Source: Pegea sp. RAD2-039 (taxonomy: Eukaryota; Chordata; Thaliacea; Salpida; Salpidae). From it: a stretch of DNA of 64,000 nt. Both the position numbers and the translations under genes were made by a program. The notes under the pieces were generated by a model, which was not told the DNA's origin, searched no databases, and saw only the letters and a list, made by a program, of their open reading frames with translations. Shown one piece after another: positions 11,421 through 23,482 of the stretch. Within the stretch, counting starts at the first letter, position 1. Every line of letters starts with the position of its first letter. The DNA lies in the NCBI GenBank assembly GCA_034620365.1, contig JAQGEQ010000380.1:2046001-2110000 (forward strand), written 5' to 3'.

Positions 11421-14400
11421 TCACTTCCATCCTTGAGGTCGAGGTTTACGACCACCATAAGTCCAAGCAATTTCACCATCAGCTGGACAAGTCTGACTAA
11501 ACTCCTCGGTTTCATCTGCATTCTTCAAGTAGCGATGAATTCCTCTAAATTCTTCAGGAATTTCAAAATTAATTCGTTCGCGGCCAGCCACCTTCGTAAT
11601 AAGTAAATAAGATCAAAGTTCGCGAATTTAGCGTACTAACCCGGATGATGTTCAGTTTTGGCAGCAAATTACAATCTGCAATCGTCATATTATCACCATC
11701 GATAAATCTTCTGTTTGAAACCTGAGGTTCCTCATCATCATCATCAGCATCAATCTCATCATCAAGGGGTTCTTCAAGATATTTGTTTAACTTTTTCAAA
11801 GCATCGACGAGTTTTTGCTCCAAAACTGAAACAAATTGCCGCTAGTAGGACTTCGAAATTGATCAAGCAGAACACAGAAGGCTTCACGAAGAAAGCTTCA
11901 TGACGTAATTGGGTGTAACAACAGATTGTTAAATGAAATTGTGTAATTCGTATTTGGAAATAAAAGTTTAGAAATAGATAAAAAAACTTAATATTTTATT
12001 TCTTAAATGAATAAACTTTAATTCATTTAATTACTCACAACTTAAATTTAAGTTTTTATCGGTTTCATGCAATTAATCATCAAATCAAACAAAAAGAGTT
12101 TTTCAAAAAGGTTTATGACAGGTGATTAATAATAAAAATTAATTTAAGTATTTCTTAAACTGAACATTTAACATGAATATTAACACATTACTTATTTGTG
12201 ACTAAAAAAATCTAAAAGTTTCTTTTAGCAATTTATAATCAACCTTTTCGTTTTGGGTCAGTTTTTTGACCAGTAAATTTAATAAGGCCAGAAAATTTGG
12301 CAAAAATATCCATTCCAACCGTATTGCTAGTCGGATGTCTACAAGCAAGTTTCGGATATCTTGGAGGATACAGTTCAGCTTCGATGTAATCCTCACACTT
12401 CTGTACATCCGTAAGCTCTTCACCATTGAAGAGAAGGAACGGAGGGTTGGCTCCTGCAGCTATATCTTTCAGTTGTTTCGGTTTTCTGTAAATTTATTAT
12501 TTATTTAATTAAAGAAGAAAGCACTTAAGATAAGAATAGATTACGTGGCTTTATCGACAGTTGTTACATTAAACACGACTCCTTTCAGCCACAACATCAT
12601 AAATAAACGCTGTGAAAAAGGGCAGCAACCAATACATTCACGGTCCGAACCAGCCTATATAAGAAGATTATTAGTACTTTGTGGTTAAAATTGAAATAAA
12701 ACTAAAATATTTGAAAACATAAATAAATAAAAAGGGTGATGAAAATAAAATATATAACAAAAAATATTTTTAGAGGATAAACAAACTGTTATTCCATTTG
12801 TATCTGTAGATTGAAAGTAGTTAATAAAGTGTATTAATCACAGTCTACTTTCCTAATCTAAAACTTGGTTTAGAAATACAGAAAGATAAACATTTATTCT
12901 AAAAATCAATTAATTTTTTTTGAATCAAAGAATTTCAAAGATTGCATATTTAAAATAGCTTAGTTAAATCAGAAGCTTTTATTGGTTGGTTTATTCTCAA
13001 ACAAATTATCATAAATCTAATTTCTATCATTTGCTTCTAAACTAAAATTATAATATTGTAACTTGTTAATACTTATTAAGAAAAGTTTGTTAAAATTGAA
13101 TATGAATTTAAGAATAGGGATCTACCTTTACATAGAGGAAGATTTGATGAGTTCTTGGTTGGTTTTCATCTCCATTAACAACTGTTGCTTCATTTTCATT
13201 ACTTGAAGAATTCTTTTAAATTAAAAATGAACAAAAAAACATTCAGAAAAAATAATTTATATGAAAAAGTGATTAGAAAAGAAATAATGTAGATGAACAG
13301 AAAATAACATAAATGGATTTTTGATAAACTTAAAAAACCAAAACTGATTTTGACTTTTAACAAATATTTTTATGATTAAAACCTTAATAAATATTAAAGG
13401 TGGCTGAATGCCTAATTCTTTTCCTTCGCAATTGATTAAATGTTGTTTTTCATCTTCCTTATTATTAGAAAAAATATGAAAATATTATTTAAAAAAATAA
13501 AGAAAATGTTTTTCTACTTGTTGATTTTCAGCCATTTGATTAGGTGATTCAAATTCGTATCTATATCCGTCTTGAGGTTTAGGTACTTGTGTTTCTTGAT
13601 CACTTTCAATGTAATCTTTGATATAATCTACTTCTTCCTGATCAGAACTGGATTCTGAACTAGTCTCTGATTTTTTATTAGCCTCCTAAAATAATAAAAT
13701 GACAGAAAAGTTAAAATAAGTTAACAAGTAGTTATAAATAACTAGTTATAAAATTTTTAATTTCTTTTATTAAAATAATATAGTTAATTTTTTCATGATT
13801 ATTATCTGAATATTTAGTTTTCAGCTTATAAAATAGTAAAACATAAAATAAATAAAAAATTGAATACAAAAAATCTTTCTAAATAGAATATAAAATAAAT
13901 AAACAAAATTAAAACCAAAAGTTATGTTAATTCTTTAAATTTATTTAAAGTTAATTTTTAAACAAAGTTTGTTAAGGGCGTTAATGAAATAAATTTTTAA
14001 AAATTATAAACTAAAAAAATTATTGAACTATTTATCAATTATTACAAAAATAAAACAAACAACTTATAAAATTATTTATAAAATTATAAAACACTTTCTA
14101 ATATCTTTAATTTTACAGATAACTTAAAATAAAAAAAAATATATATAATTGTTTGATCAATAGTTAATGATAATGTTATTTGATCTAAATTAACAAAAAA
14201 GTAATAAAATAAACAAATTAGAAGTAGAAAAAAGCAATTTTTCTTAAATGAAAAAATCGGTTTTGCACTATAATGGCTAAATTTAAAAATATAAAAATAA
14301 AGCTACAAAAAAGTAGATAAGAAATCTTTATGATTCTATTTCAAAAATAATATTTTATTTATTAAACATTTTAAAATAAATAAATAGAAGAAAAATATTC

Positions 14401-14888
14401 AGGTTGATATAAAATAAAAATGTGAAGAAAAAATTAAATTCATACTATACTTAAACTAATCAGTTAGGAAATTTTTCTTACAATTAAATTTGTAAGAGTT
14501 TGGCAACAAAGTTTTAAAAATAAAAGCTTTTGAAATAAATAAAGAACTTTCTGGATAATTGTTTATATAAAAAAAGGAAAATTAACACTTTAATTAGATA
14601 AGCTAATGATAAAAAGACTAGTGCTCAACTTTTTATTAAAATTAGATAAAACTTTAACTTTATTGAAAAAGTAACTTAGCTCGTAATGATAAATCAACTA
14701 ATAGAATGAAAAAAAAACAATTTCAATTTTAAGAAATACTGCAAAATGCATTTTTCTTTGAAACTAAATAACATCAAAAATGTGTCCATAATGAAATAAT
14801 TTAAACCTTAATTGTGGATTTATCACTTAATTATTTTTAGTTTTAAGTTGTACGCCAAAAAACTTACAGCTTCATCCAAATAATCCAT
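11421..14888 (-). CDS. CLIC: Chloride intracellular channel (CLIC) protein with acidic N-terminal extension
   Basis: GST-fold CLIC, a family that exists as soluble glutaredoxin-like protein and as a membrane-associated form. Eight exons join in frame: 14868-14888, 13518-13685, 13383-13457, 13126-13212, 12545-12654, 12244-12485, 11641-11825, 11421-11591, giving 352 aa. The first ~115 residues are acidic and serine-rich, as in long isoforms such as CLIC5B/CLIC6. The core then begins: [11 protein letters not shown] holds the redox-active cysteine (Cys128, with neighbouring Cys127 and Cys124), followed by [35 protein letters not shown], and [14 protein letters not shown] in the all-helical half. 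An acidic loop ([11 protein letters not shown]) sits between helices. The end, [13 protein letters not shown], is basic. The start ATG is the only one upstream of the joined exon 2 and lies before a good GTAAGT donor. Family identity is very secure; the CLIC subtype is not assigned. Confidence 0.93.
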
Positions 14889-15857
14889 TTTCTTTGGTGT
14901 TTAATACAAAAACCTATCTAACAACATACAATTTAAAAATTGAATCCTTATCTGCATCAAAGTTTATATTAGTAAATGAATCATTTTTAACTTATGTCGA
15001 AAATAAATTTATTATTCTTAAATTTTCATAGATAAAAACTTAGTTAGTAAAAAACTCTTAGTGAGTTAGTATTAAAAACGTTTTAGTGCCTATGTAATTC
15101 TTAAATGTCTAACTGTTTGCTATTTGGTTAATTATTAACTTTCATTTCACTTTTTATTCTCACAAATTGTACAAAATATTCCTGACTAGTGAAAAAAGTT
15201 TAATTTTTTGACTAAAACCATTTTTTGAGAAAAAAATATTTTGAAGATTGTGGAGATACAGTTAAACATACAGAATTTTTAATGCGCTAAAATAAGTCAC
15301 ATAACAATAATTTATACATAAATTAGTTAGACTACATTTTGATATTAATTTTTACTGCAAAAAATTAAAATCCTATATCGTTGATTACAATTTCAGGGAA
15401 AATAAAAGTTTTTTTTATCTGCTTAATAAAAATTAAATCAAAGTTCATAAATATGAGACTAAATTTCTGAATAAAAATGTTGTATTTTTGTCAATTTCTT
15501 TATGTTTCTGTTAGTTTTCTTTTCAATTGCAGATTGTTATAAAGATTTGTTTGATTTCAAAAGTATTTAAATTGATTTGTGTGATATGTTTGTTTAGGGA
15601 ATTTAGTTACTTAATATATAAACTTATTAAAGTTTGTGTTTGCGTCATATAAATGACACAAAAAAATTTCACTTTATTTGATAAGTATTTTTTATAACAT
15701 TTTTTAAAGCAGAAAAGATAAAAGCATCCCAAAAAACTTAATGTATGTCTTATGCCGATTTATGGAAATGTTTTATGTCAAAGAAATATTTTTAATCAGA
15801 AATATTCCAAATATCACAGCTTAAAGAAATATATTTATAACATAATTATTACTATCA
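14889..15857. other. AT-rich intergenic DNA
   Basis: Presumed upstream region of the CLIC gene. I see no open frame, repeat or clear promoter element. Confidence 0.6.
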
Positions 15858-17756
15858 GGTGTTGAATGGATTTCTCTCTTTTACTCTACCGAAGACATCA
15901 ATACCATTTACTAAAGATTTACTAATATCGTTAAAGAGTCTATTGATAAGTCATACTTTTTTATCAAGTCAACAAAAAGCCGCAATTGCCCAAATATTTA
16001 ATGAGCTTACAACATTTGAAAAATCTCCTATACAAAAAAAATAAAGCAGATCCTTCCGTCAAATCTCTGTGCAAAGATCTTTGTATAGTTTACAAGAAAT
16101 TTATTTCTAATTTCTATTTAGGAAGAGAAAGTGCAGTTTTATCTTCACCTAGCACGAAAACGTTTTTTGGCTTCATAAATCACAAGCTTAAGGTGAGATC
16201 TCAAATACTTCCCTTACTTGATAACAGCGACCAGCTTGTGATGAAACTGGAGAATAAAGCTGAATTGCTAAACAATCAATTTAATAGCGTTTTTTAGTGA
16301 TAATGGCAATACTCCTTCTCTCTCCCGCTCCGACATTCTTAAAAATGTCTCTGAGATGGTAGAACTTGACATAACTGTCGATATAGTATCCAAGACTATT
16401 TCTTCTTTAAAATCATCAGTTTCCAACACCCCAGGTCAGATCCAATCTTTGTTTTTAAGAAAAACTACTTCCTCCTTATAACTACCTTTATCGCTTTTCT
16501 TTAACATGACTCTGAGGCGAGGAAAAGTTCCACAAATTTGGAAGAAAGTTATTATTACTCCAATTCATAAAAAGGGTCCCAGAAACACCGCACTTAACTA
16601 CAGACCAGTTTCGCTGACTTCAGTTATCTGCAGAACTCAAGAACATATCATTCACAATCCTATGACCAGTCATTTAATGGAACACCATATAATATCTGAT
16701 GTTCAGCATGGCTTTGTGAAATGGAGATCTTCCCTGACTCAACATCTCACTTTTCATAATGAGCTTACAGCCCATTATGAAAGTAATACTCCTTGGGACA
16801 TTGTATATCTCAATTTTGCTAAAAGATAAAACATAAAGCGTTTGATTCTGTCCCACACAACAAGCTCATTATTGTTTTAGAAAATTTAAAAATCAACAGA
16901 TTTATCTTACAGTGGATTGAAGATTACTTATTAGGTAGAACCCAACAAACTCATGTAGTATCTTTATCTACTCCTAGTCAAATCTCTATTGGTGTTCCTC
17001 AGGGTTCTGTTCTGGGTCCCCTTCTCTTTTTAATTTTCTTTGAAGACCTCATCAGAAGACTAGTAGCAGTAGATGATGTCAGAGTGTTTGTGTTTGCAGA
17101 TGATATCAAGCTATTATCTTGGAATCCTTCAAAACTTCAAACTGCACTACACACTTTAGAAAACTGGTCTATGAGCTGGCAACTACGAATCCAGTCCACA
17201 AGGTCTGGACTTTAACGAATATCATCGGTCCTAGACCTCAGCTTTTTCAATTTAGAGACTTTGGAAATTTGACGGATTGAATACGACTTAGTTCTTATTT
17301 TAAAAATTATCCACAATTTAATTGACATTCAGTTTGATGATTTCTTTTCCATTAGTCCTTCCCTCAAATTATATCAGCTCAGACGACACATATTACATCT
17401 TAATAAGCCTATATCACCTGGCACATTAATCAGAGTGATTTTTTTCTCATACTGCACAATTAGTACATGCAACCAGCTGGCATCAGACATTGTCATGTCA
17501 CAGTCGCTCGTGTTGTTCAAAAAGAAGTTGAACTGTTATAACATCGCCAACATTTCTAAACTGTAAATACTTCCGTTTTTCTTTTTTTATAATACTAAAA
17601 TTCTATGTAATTGTTCACTGTTATATGCTTTGAGGACTGCTTAACTACCAGGTGTTACATCTTTTGCTTTCTAAACTTTTAACTTAATAGATATTATTTG
17701 TGAGAATTTGTGTTCACGGGAGGTGCTCTCTTCAGGCACCCTCTTTCGCATTAACT
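15858..17756 (+). mobile_element. CR1-like LINE (LINE-1 of this window), 5'-truncated, dead copy
   Basis: Encodes the C-terminal half of a non-LTR retrotransposon ORF2. Recognisable RT text: NYRPVSLTSV, QHGF, GVPQGSVLGPLLFLIF-like (about 16990) and a degraded YADD (F-ADD, about 17095). Reading frames are broken, including a short insertion near 16825 that separates the two halves of the motif FAKAFDSVPH. The 3' end carries GGTGCTCTCTTCAGGCACC followed by CTTTCGCATT. A near-complete relative lies at 43165-46440 on the other strand. It is fused at its 3' end to a LINE-2 tail (17757-19035). Confidence 0.85.
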
Positions 17757-19035
17757 GAAAAAGATAAATTACATATAAGTTGTTTAATTTTCATAATTTG
17801 ATATTAAGAAAGTTTTTAATAATAGAAAAATATTAAAGCCCTTCTTAAGAGTTTAAATTTTAATAAGTTTAATTTTTGGAAAAATAAATTTGATGTTCGA
17901 TTACCTAAAACATTTTGTAGGTAGATATAAAAAACAAACAAAATATTTAAATATTTTTACTGCGATTTTTAATTTTATTTCTAAAAGATAGAAAATACTA
18001 AAAACTAGATCACTGCTAAAGAGATTACTTTTCTGTTTGATTTTTGAATTTATTTTAGGAATAACTAAAAAAGTTTAGGAATTCCTCTTTTGTAGTTCAA
18101 ATTTTGTGAATATGATCAGATTTTCTATGTTTTATTATCAATGCTGATTTAACTTTTATTAAACGGAGTTTTAGCAGCTCTTTCCTAATACAAATGTCTT
18201 AGTCACATCATCGATGCTTTGGAGCTTGGATCTCATTTATCAGTTTTTTTCTTTTTTGTTCTTACAAATAGCTTTTTGAATTCAATTTTGGAGCTTCGCA
18301 ATATTCAAACGTAAAAGTTATGAAATTTGGGTATCAGCTTACAAATTGAAAATTAGCGAACTATGGAACAAAAAAGTTTGAAGAGAATTATGAGGTAAAT
18401 AAAATCTTGTAGGTAAACGGTTACATTCTATGACATAAAGCAATGACTGGCAACAAACCTAGAAACTTCTTAAATAAAAAGTCAAGGTTTACAGATACAT
18501 ATAGAAAATTGAGTTTGAGGAAGCAAACACTTTAACTGTTTAGCAAGTAAATATTTTTTTGAATACTTGTTACTTCAGCTTCCAGCCAGGGGCAGAAACA
18601 TACTTACAAGAAAAAATCAATAAAAACCCTGGGTAAAAGGGCCAGCATACTACTTGCTACTGACTTAAGTTTTATTTACAAAAAATGATTAACTATTAAT
18701 CGTCTCAAACATTAACATCACAACAAATCAAGTAAATGAACAAATGAAAGTTTGGTAAAGTTAGTTGAGTTTGCAAATTAATCCTCAAAGCAGGAGGATA
18801 ACCGTTTTTTGCAAATGTTGCATTTGTGAGGAACACTTTCAGTGTTTTTTTCCTATTTTGTGAGTGTTCAAAGTATTTGCGAACAAATGATTTTGAACAA
18901 AGTTTGTAATGAACTGATTTTTCGAAAGTTTGGATTTGTGAACGATCAAATGAATTTCATCATGAAATGACTCTCTCAGGTACACTGTGTCCATAAACCA
19001 CATCTTCTAGCAAATGATTTGGTGAGTTTCACATT
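17757..19035 (-). mobile_element. LINE-2 3' region, truncated, inserted at end of zinc-finger gene
   Basis: About 1.28 kb whose reverse complement is almost identical to 37405-38690 and 41877-43162. In those copies it continues upstream into a decayed reverse transcriptase; here it stops abruptly at 19035, inside the last exon of the zinc-finger gene. The junction with the antisense LINE-1 tail at 17756 is the same in all three copies, so the LINE-1 insertion came first. Confidence 0.8.
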
Positions 19036-20485
19036 CTTGAGTTTCGTTTATATGGATGGCCTTGGTGTGTTGTTTGAGACTATTTTTTCGTCCGAAATAA
19101 ATTCCACATTTGTCACAAAAAAATCGTTTTACTCTAGTGTGGCTTAATTGGTGCCTTTCAACATGATCTTTTCTACTAGATGAATACTCACAATGAATAC
19201 AAAAAAACTTTTTCTTTTCTTTCTTATGTTTTCTCTTTAAATGCAAGTCATAAGCTTTCTTGTTACCAAAACTATCGTTACATAATCCACACATGAAGCC
19301 TGCAAACCAAATATTTCATTACACAATTAAATAAATTCTTCATAAAACTGCTGGTTATTGATAAGTTTTTATTTGTATTTATATTTTATCTGATAGGTTT
19401 TGTACATTACCTGATGTATTATAAACTGAACTATTTGGTCCACCGAAAAGTTCATAGTTTTTTTTGGATCCTTCAAAACAAAATTTTAGAATTATTTTAT
19501 AGAATTTAATTTGTCAGATTTATTAATTGGATAATATGTTCATCATGAAATTATTAAATAAAAAAGATTAAACTAGCAATTCTGAAATTATTAGTTTAAT
19601 GGTTAGTGTAGTTCATTACCATCTAGCTAGATAAATAAAATAACTCTAAGTTTTAAAACTCCTACTTTTTATGTTTTATCAAAACTATACACTTTATAAT
19701 AATCAGATTAATATAATTAATACAAAATATCAATTTAAAAGGTATCATAAGATTATTTAGAATCAATTTTTTTATTTACTGTTTTGTAATAACAATGTAG
19801 ATGAACTGAAATCATGCTTTTGTTGGGATTGAATTTCATTTTCCATTTGTTCTACCTTGCATGGCTTCAAAATAAACAAATATTAAAAATATAAAATTTA
19901 AGTAAAATCATAATAAAAATAATTTTACAAAACATTTATCAAATACATAATATCTTATCAAATATATTTTTTATCTACAAATACTTTTGCTATCATAAAT
20001 GCTTAATGATACTTAATATAGATAAACAAAATAAAGATATTCACCACGTTTTCAGATGAAGATACTAAATTTAAACCTTCTACTTCAGTAGTAGAAGCAA
20101 CAGATTTTTTAGAAGATATATTAGAGATGATACTATCATGATTTGAAACAACTTCACTTGAACCATCTTCATTATTTAGTTTTATTTGATCATGATATTT
20201 TACAATTGTGGCTTTTGCATAATCAATTTCAGAAGAGCTCCAACTTATTCTATTTTGAAGTCTCTTTATACTAAACCAATCAAGAACTTGTTTAAGTGGG
20301 ATGACAAATTTATTAGAGAGTTCACTGAGTGTAGTTTTAGGTGGATATGGAAAGTCACGAAATACTTTTATCAACTCTAACTCAGCAGAAGCAGGAATTA
20401 AACTAGTCGTAGAGATTTTATGAGCTACAGCATACTTATTCTCTTCTAACCAAATGTCAACTGTCATAACTTGATAATCACCCAT
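19007..20485 (-). CDS. Homeodomain plus three C2H2 zinc fingers, ZHX/HOMEZ-like
   Basis: Probable nuclear transcription factor. Four exons join in frame: 20045-20485, 19780-19864, 19411-19470, 19007-19299, giving 292 aa. Residues ~36-95 resemble a homeodomain: LELIKVFRDFPYP, then QVLDWFSIKRLQNRISW (recognition-helix WF at 70-71). The WF..xRL.N..SW pattern recalls ZHX/HOMEZ homeodomains. Three fingers follow: C199/C202/H215/H220, C229/C232/H245/H249 and C257/C260/H273/H278. ZHX proteins place fingers before homeodomains; here the order is reversed, so orthology is uncertain. The last ten residues (283-292) and the TAG stop lie inside a LINE-2 insertion, so the original C-terminus has been replaced. 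Start: first ATG in frame (MGDYQ), with stops upstream. Confidence 0.8.
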
Positions 20486-21229
20486 AATTCTTTATATTGT
20501 TATTAAAACTAAAGAGTCAATAAAAATATCAATAAGAAAGAATGTTAATTAGCTTAACCATAAAACAAAAATATAAAATAATAAGGTTCTTATAAAAAAT
20601 ATAAAAATACTAAACAAGCAAGATATTATCTTTAAAACTATTTTATATAATCTAAATTTGAAATTGTTTGAAAATACCAAAAGTAATAATAACCGTTAAA
20701 AAATATATAGTGAACAAAATATACTATGAAGAAACATTTCAAATTAAAGAGTAATTTTATATTGAAACAGTATTTAATAATTTGTTTTAAAACTCCTTTG
20801 CATTTATTGTAATAAATAAATAAAAACAAATTAAATGCACAACATATATTTCTAAGAAATTTTTTAAATTAAATTTACAAAGTATTTGCATAAAGTCAAA
20901 AGAAACATTAAAGGTTATAGAACAAATACTATAAGTAAAAACTCATTAAATAAATCTTAGAAAATAGATATGCTTAAATGTGTACATTAAAACTACTCGT
21001 AAAAGTATACTTTATTTTAACTTAAAAATACTTCAAAATAGACTTTTGTTTAATTGGCCCAGTAACAAAGTTTTAATTTTATAAATTAATTTCATATAAA
21101 GGATTTAACTATAAATCGAATTTGATATCATCTCTTAGAAGAGAAAAGCAAAATAAATTTGAGTTTTAAAAACAATTTGTTGAAATCTTTTGCAATTTCT
21201 GAAAATTTATCGAGCAAACACCATTATTT
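20486..21229. other. AT-rich intergenic DNA with a LINE-1 tail scrap
   Basis: About 20795-20826 reads CTTTGCATTTATTGTAATAAATAAATAAA, here cited only in part: it matches the extreme 3' end and short-repeat tail of the CR1-like LINE (plus orientation). Otherwise I see nothing. Confidence 0.5.
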
Positions 21230-21720
21230 CAGGTAATTGCAATTCTCTCATTTCTATGCCTACCTGAATGTTTTTCGAAAGACTTTTTCTGAAGATGACA
21301 TCTCAAGCTATACTATTCCTATTTCTTACACTTGAAACACATTCTTAGGCCAGTTTGAAATTTCCCAAAACCATCAAGTTTACATCTACATTTTAAAATG
21401 ACTCCCTTCATGGCCGCTACTATAGAATCCGCTTGGTCCTTATCCTGAAGTTCTATTGAATTTACTGCTTCTTCTGCAGCTTCTACCGATCTACCAATCC
21501 TGAATTATTGGTTACTCCGCGGGGCATCCTCCAGTGTCACTGCTTGGTCAAGGGCTTCCTCCATCGTTGAAGTTTTACGCTCTAACAACCTTTACCTTAT
21601 ATCTGACGAGGATAATACATTTATAAATGAATTCCTGATCATTTTGCTGATCCTTACCATCCTTGTGTTCTGCTGTCATGACACACTTCACTTTCTGAAA
21701 ATCTTAGATTAAAGAGCTTT
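21230..21720 (-). pseudogene. Retrotransposon gag-like remnant with zinc-knuckle traces
   Basis: Broken frames on the minus strand read AAEEAVNSIELQDKDQAD and MKGVILKC, then MCFKCKK. This resembles the end of an LTR-retrotransposon Gag followed by CCHC knuckles. Related fragments lie at 29400-29895 and 31785-32135, where CFKCGKKGHYNRK is clearer. Several stops and frame changes make it non-functional. The parent element type is not resolved. Confidence 0.45.
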
Positions 21721-22436
21721 TCACCAACTTTTTCGCAGATAGAAAAAATTCAACAGCAGATAAGAAAAATCTTTAAGAAAATTTTTTCACAGGTAGTTTT
21801 CTATAAAAACTCAAATTAATTTTTTAGCTATTTTGTTTCGTGTAGTTTATAAAAATGATGTCAATTTTATAGATCAATAAAGTTATGCATGAAAAACTTA
21901 GTGAAAACAAAATCAGTAAACCCGATAATTTTAAAAACTAAATTATTTGATTTTACTTGCGGAAATACTTTTTAAGTTAGCTTTATTCGATCCTATTGCA
22001 TTTAAGCTAAACTTTTATGAAAAAATATTTTTAACTCAAACTAATATTTCTTCTTATATTTCTTAAGCCTTATAAACAATTTTTATTTTTAAAATTCTGA
22101 TTTTAAGGAAGTTACTTCAATAAACCAATATCTGTACAACTTTATGTATAGGGTACAAAGTTTTCTAAGCATAATGAAGCCGAGTTCTAGCTATACAAGA
22201 AGACCTTTAAGAAATGATTTTTCTAACGATTTTGTTAATCTTATAGCTCAATTTAAAAAAAAGCAGAAACAAGAATATTGAAAAGTAATAGAAGCATAAA
22301 TATTTCACAATCAACTAACCAATTTTCTAATAAAACTTTGAATAATAAATAAAATCAACAAAATGAATCGTTTATTCGATTTTTTCTAGATAAAAATTGC
22401 CCAAAATCTTACTAATACTAAACTACCACATTTTTT

Positions 22437-22810
22437 GGCCTGCTTCGGCCGCGGACGGCCATGCATATATATATACAAGCATATATGTGCCAGGGCAGAA
22501 GTTATGGATATCCAGTGTTGCCCAAGCAACAGGATTCCACTCTTTACGCCAGGCAGGGGATATAGAGGATCAGAAGGACTGATGCAGCTGCGCCCAGCTG
22601 GCGTCGCAGGAGCTGTCAGAACGACACTGAGTAAAGCGACAAACTGCGTACAAGGCTCCAACTCCGGCTTTAAATACAGAATTTTTGCATCTCCTAGAAG
22701 TGTTGTGATTTTACCAGACTCACAGGGCCCTTAATATGTGTCCACCTAAGATCGAACCCCGAACCCCCTGCCTGGTAGGCAGGTATGGTAACCGTTTCGC
22801 CCCACAGATC
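22437..22810 (-). mobile_element. tRNA-derived SINE with conserved core, copy 1
   Basis: The minus strand starts near 22805 with a tRNA-like head: GGGGCGAAACGGTTACCATA (box A-like) and GGTTCGGGGTTCGATC (box B-like). It then has a body shared with the copy at 59765-60168. Shared segments include CTCAGTGTCGTTCT, GCGACGCCAGCTG and CGCAGCTGCATCAGT, and both end in a GCCGAAGCAGG motif. RNA polymerase III transcription is inferred from the boxes. Confidence 0.8.
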
Positions 22811-23052
22811 GATGAATATATATAACGACCTATATATTCCCAAATTAGAGTTTAATTCTTCTGTATATAGTCCCTTTAAAAAAGATAACACAAAGCTTGA
22901 ATCAAAAGATCTTTCACCAGGAAAGCTTTCCTTAGATGTGGCAAACCCTTTTTTTATATGGAGACTGTTTCTATAAGCTAAATAATGAATCATTGCAATA
23001 ACGGCACTTTCTTTCTTACCTCGTGTTACTATTTAAAATTATTAATAGCCAT

Positions 23053-23255
23053 TTTTTTTTTTTATATATATAAATGCGAAGGAGGGTGCCTAAAGAGAGC
23101 AAATCTCACTAACGCACATTCTCGGGAGTTTTTTTTTTATGGTTTTTCTCAAGAGTTTTATATGTCTCCACCTGGGGTCGAACCCGGTACTTCCTAGCTA
23201 GATGTACCTTGTAGCTAGGTGTAGTAACCGCTTCGCCACCAAGCAGTAATATGTA
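23053..23255 (-). mobile_element. tRNA-headed SINE carrying the CR1-like LINE 3' tail
   Basis: On the minus strand the head reads GGTGGCGAAGCGGTTACTAC and ACCGGGTTCGACCCCAGG, good A- and B-box matches. After a short linker, the 3' end reads GAGAATGTGCGTTAGTGAG... then TTTAGGCACCCTCCTTCGCA, matching the 3' end of the LINE-1 family here (for example about 17705-17755). This is the classic tail sharing that lets a SINE borrow LINE machinery. It ends in a TA-rich tail. Confidence 0.8.
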
Positions 23256-23482
23256 TTTACAGAGTAATTTAAAGATCGCAATCTTTAATACGTCCTCAGA
23301 AACTCTTTATTCAAAATAACAGCTCAACAACTTATAATAGATACAAATTATAATAGAAAATCATGTATCATTGCTGCTGGTTGTTTCGTGAGAATAGGGA
23401 ACAAATTCGTTCTCAAAAAACAAACTGAAATTTATTGTGTAATCAGTTCAGATATAAAAAGTAAATTTAAAGTTAAAAAATA

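Noticed and set aside
21230..21720. Endogenous retrovirus or viral integration
   Set aside because: Only gag-like and zinc-knuckle scraps are visible; there is no protease, polymerase, envelope or LTR pair, so it is kept as a generic retrotransposon remnant.
22740..22805. Functional tRNA gene
   Set aside because: A and B boxes are present but the cloverleaf is not complete and the sequence continues into a SINE body shared with 59765-60168. The same reasoning applies to 23170-23250.
22385..22993. Overlapping open frames of 90-100 aa on both strands
   Set aside because: They arise from the GC-richer SINE sequence and share no protein features.
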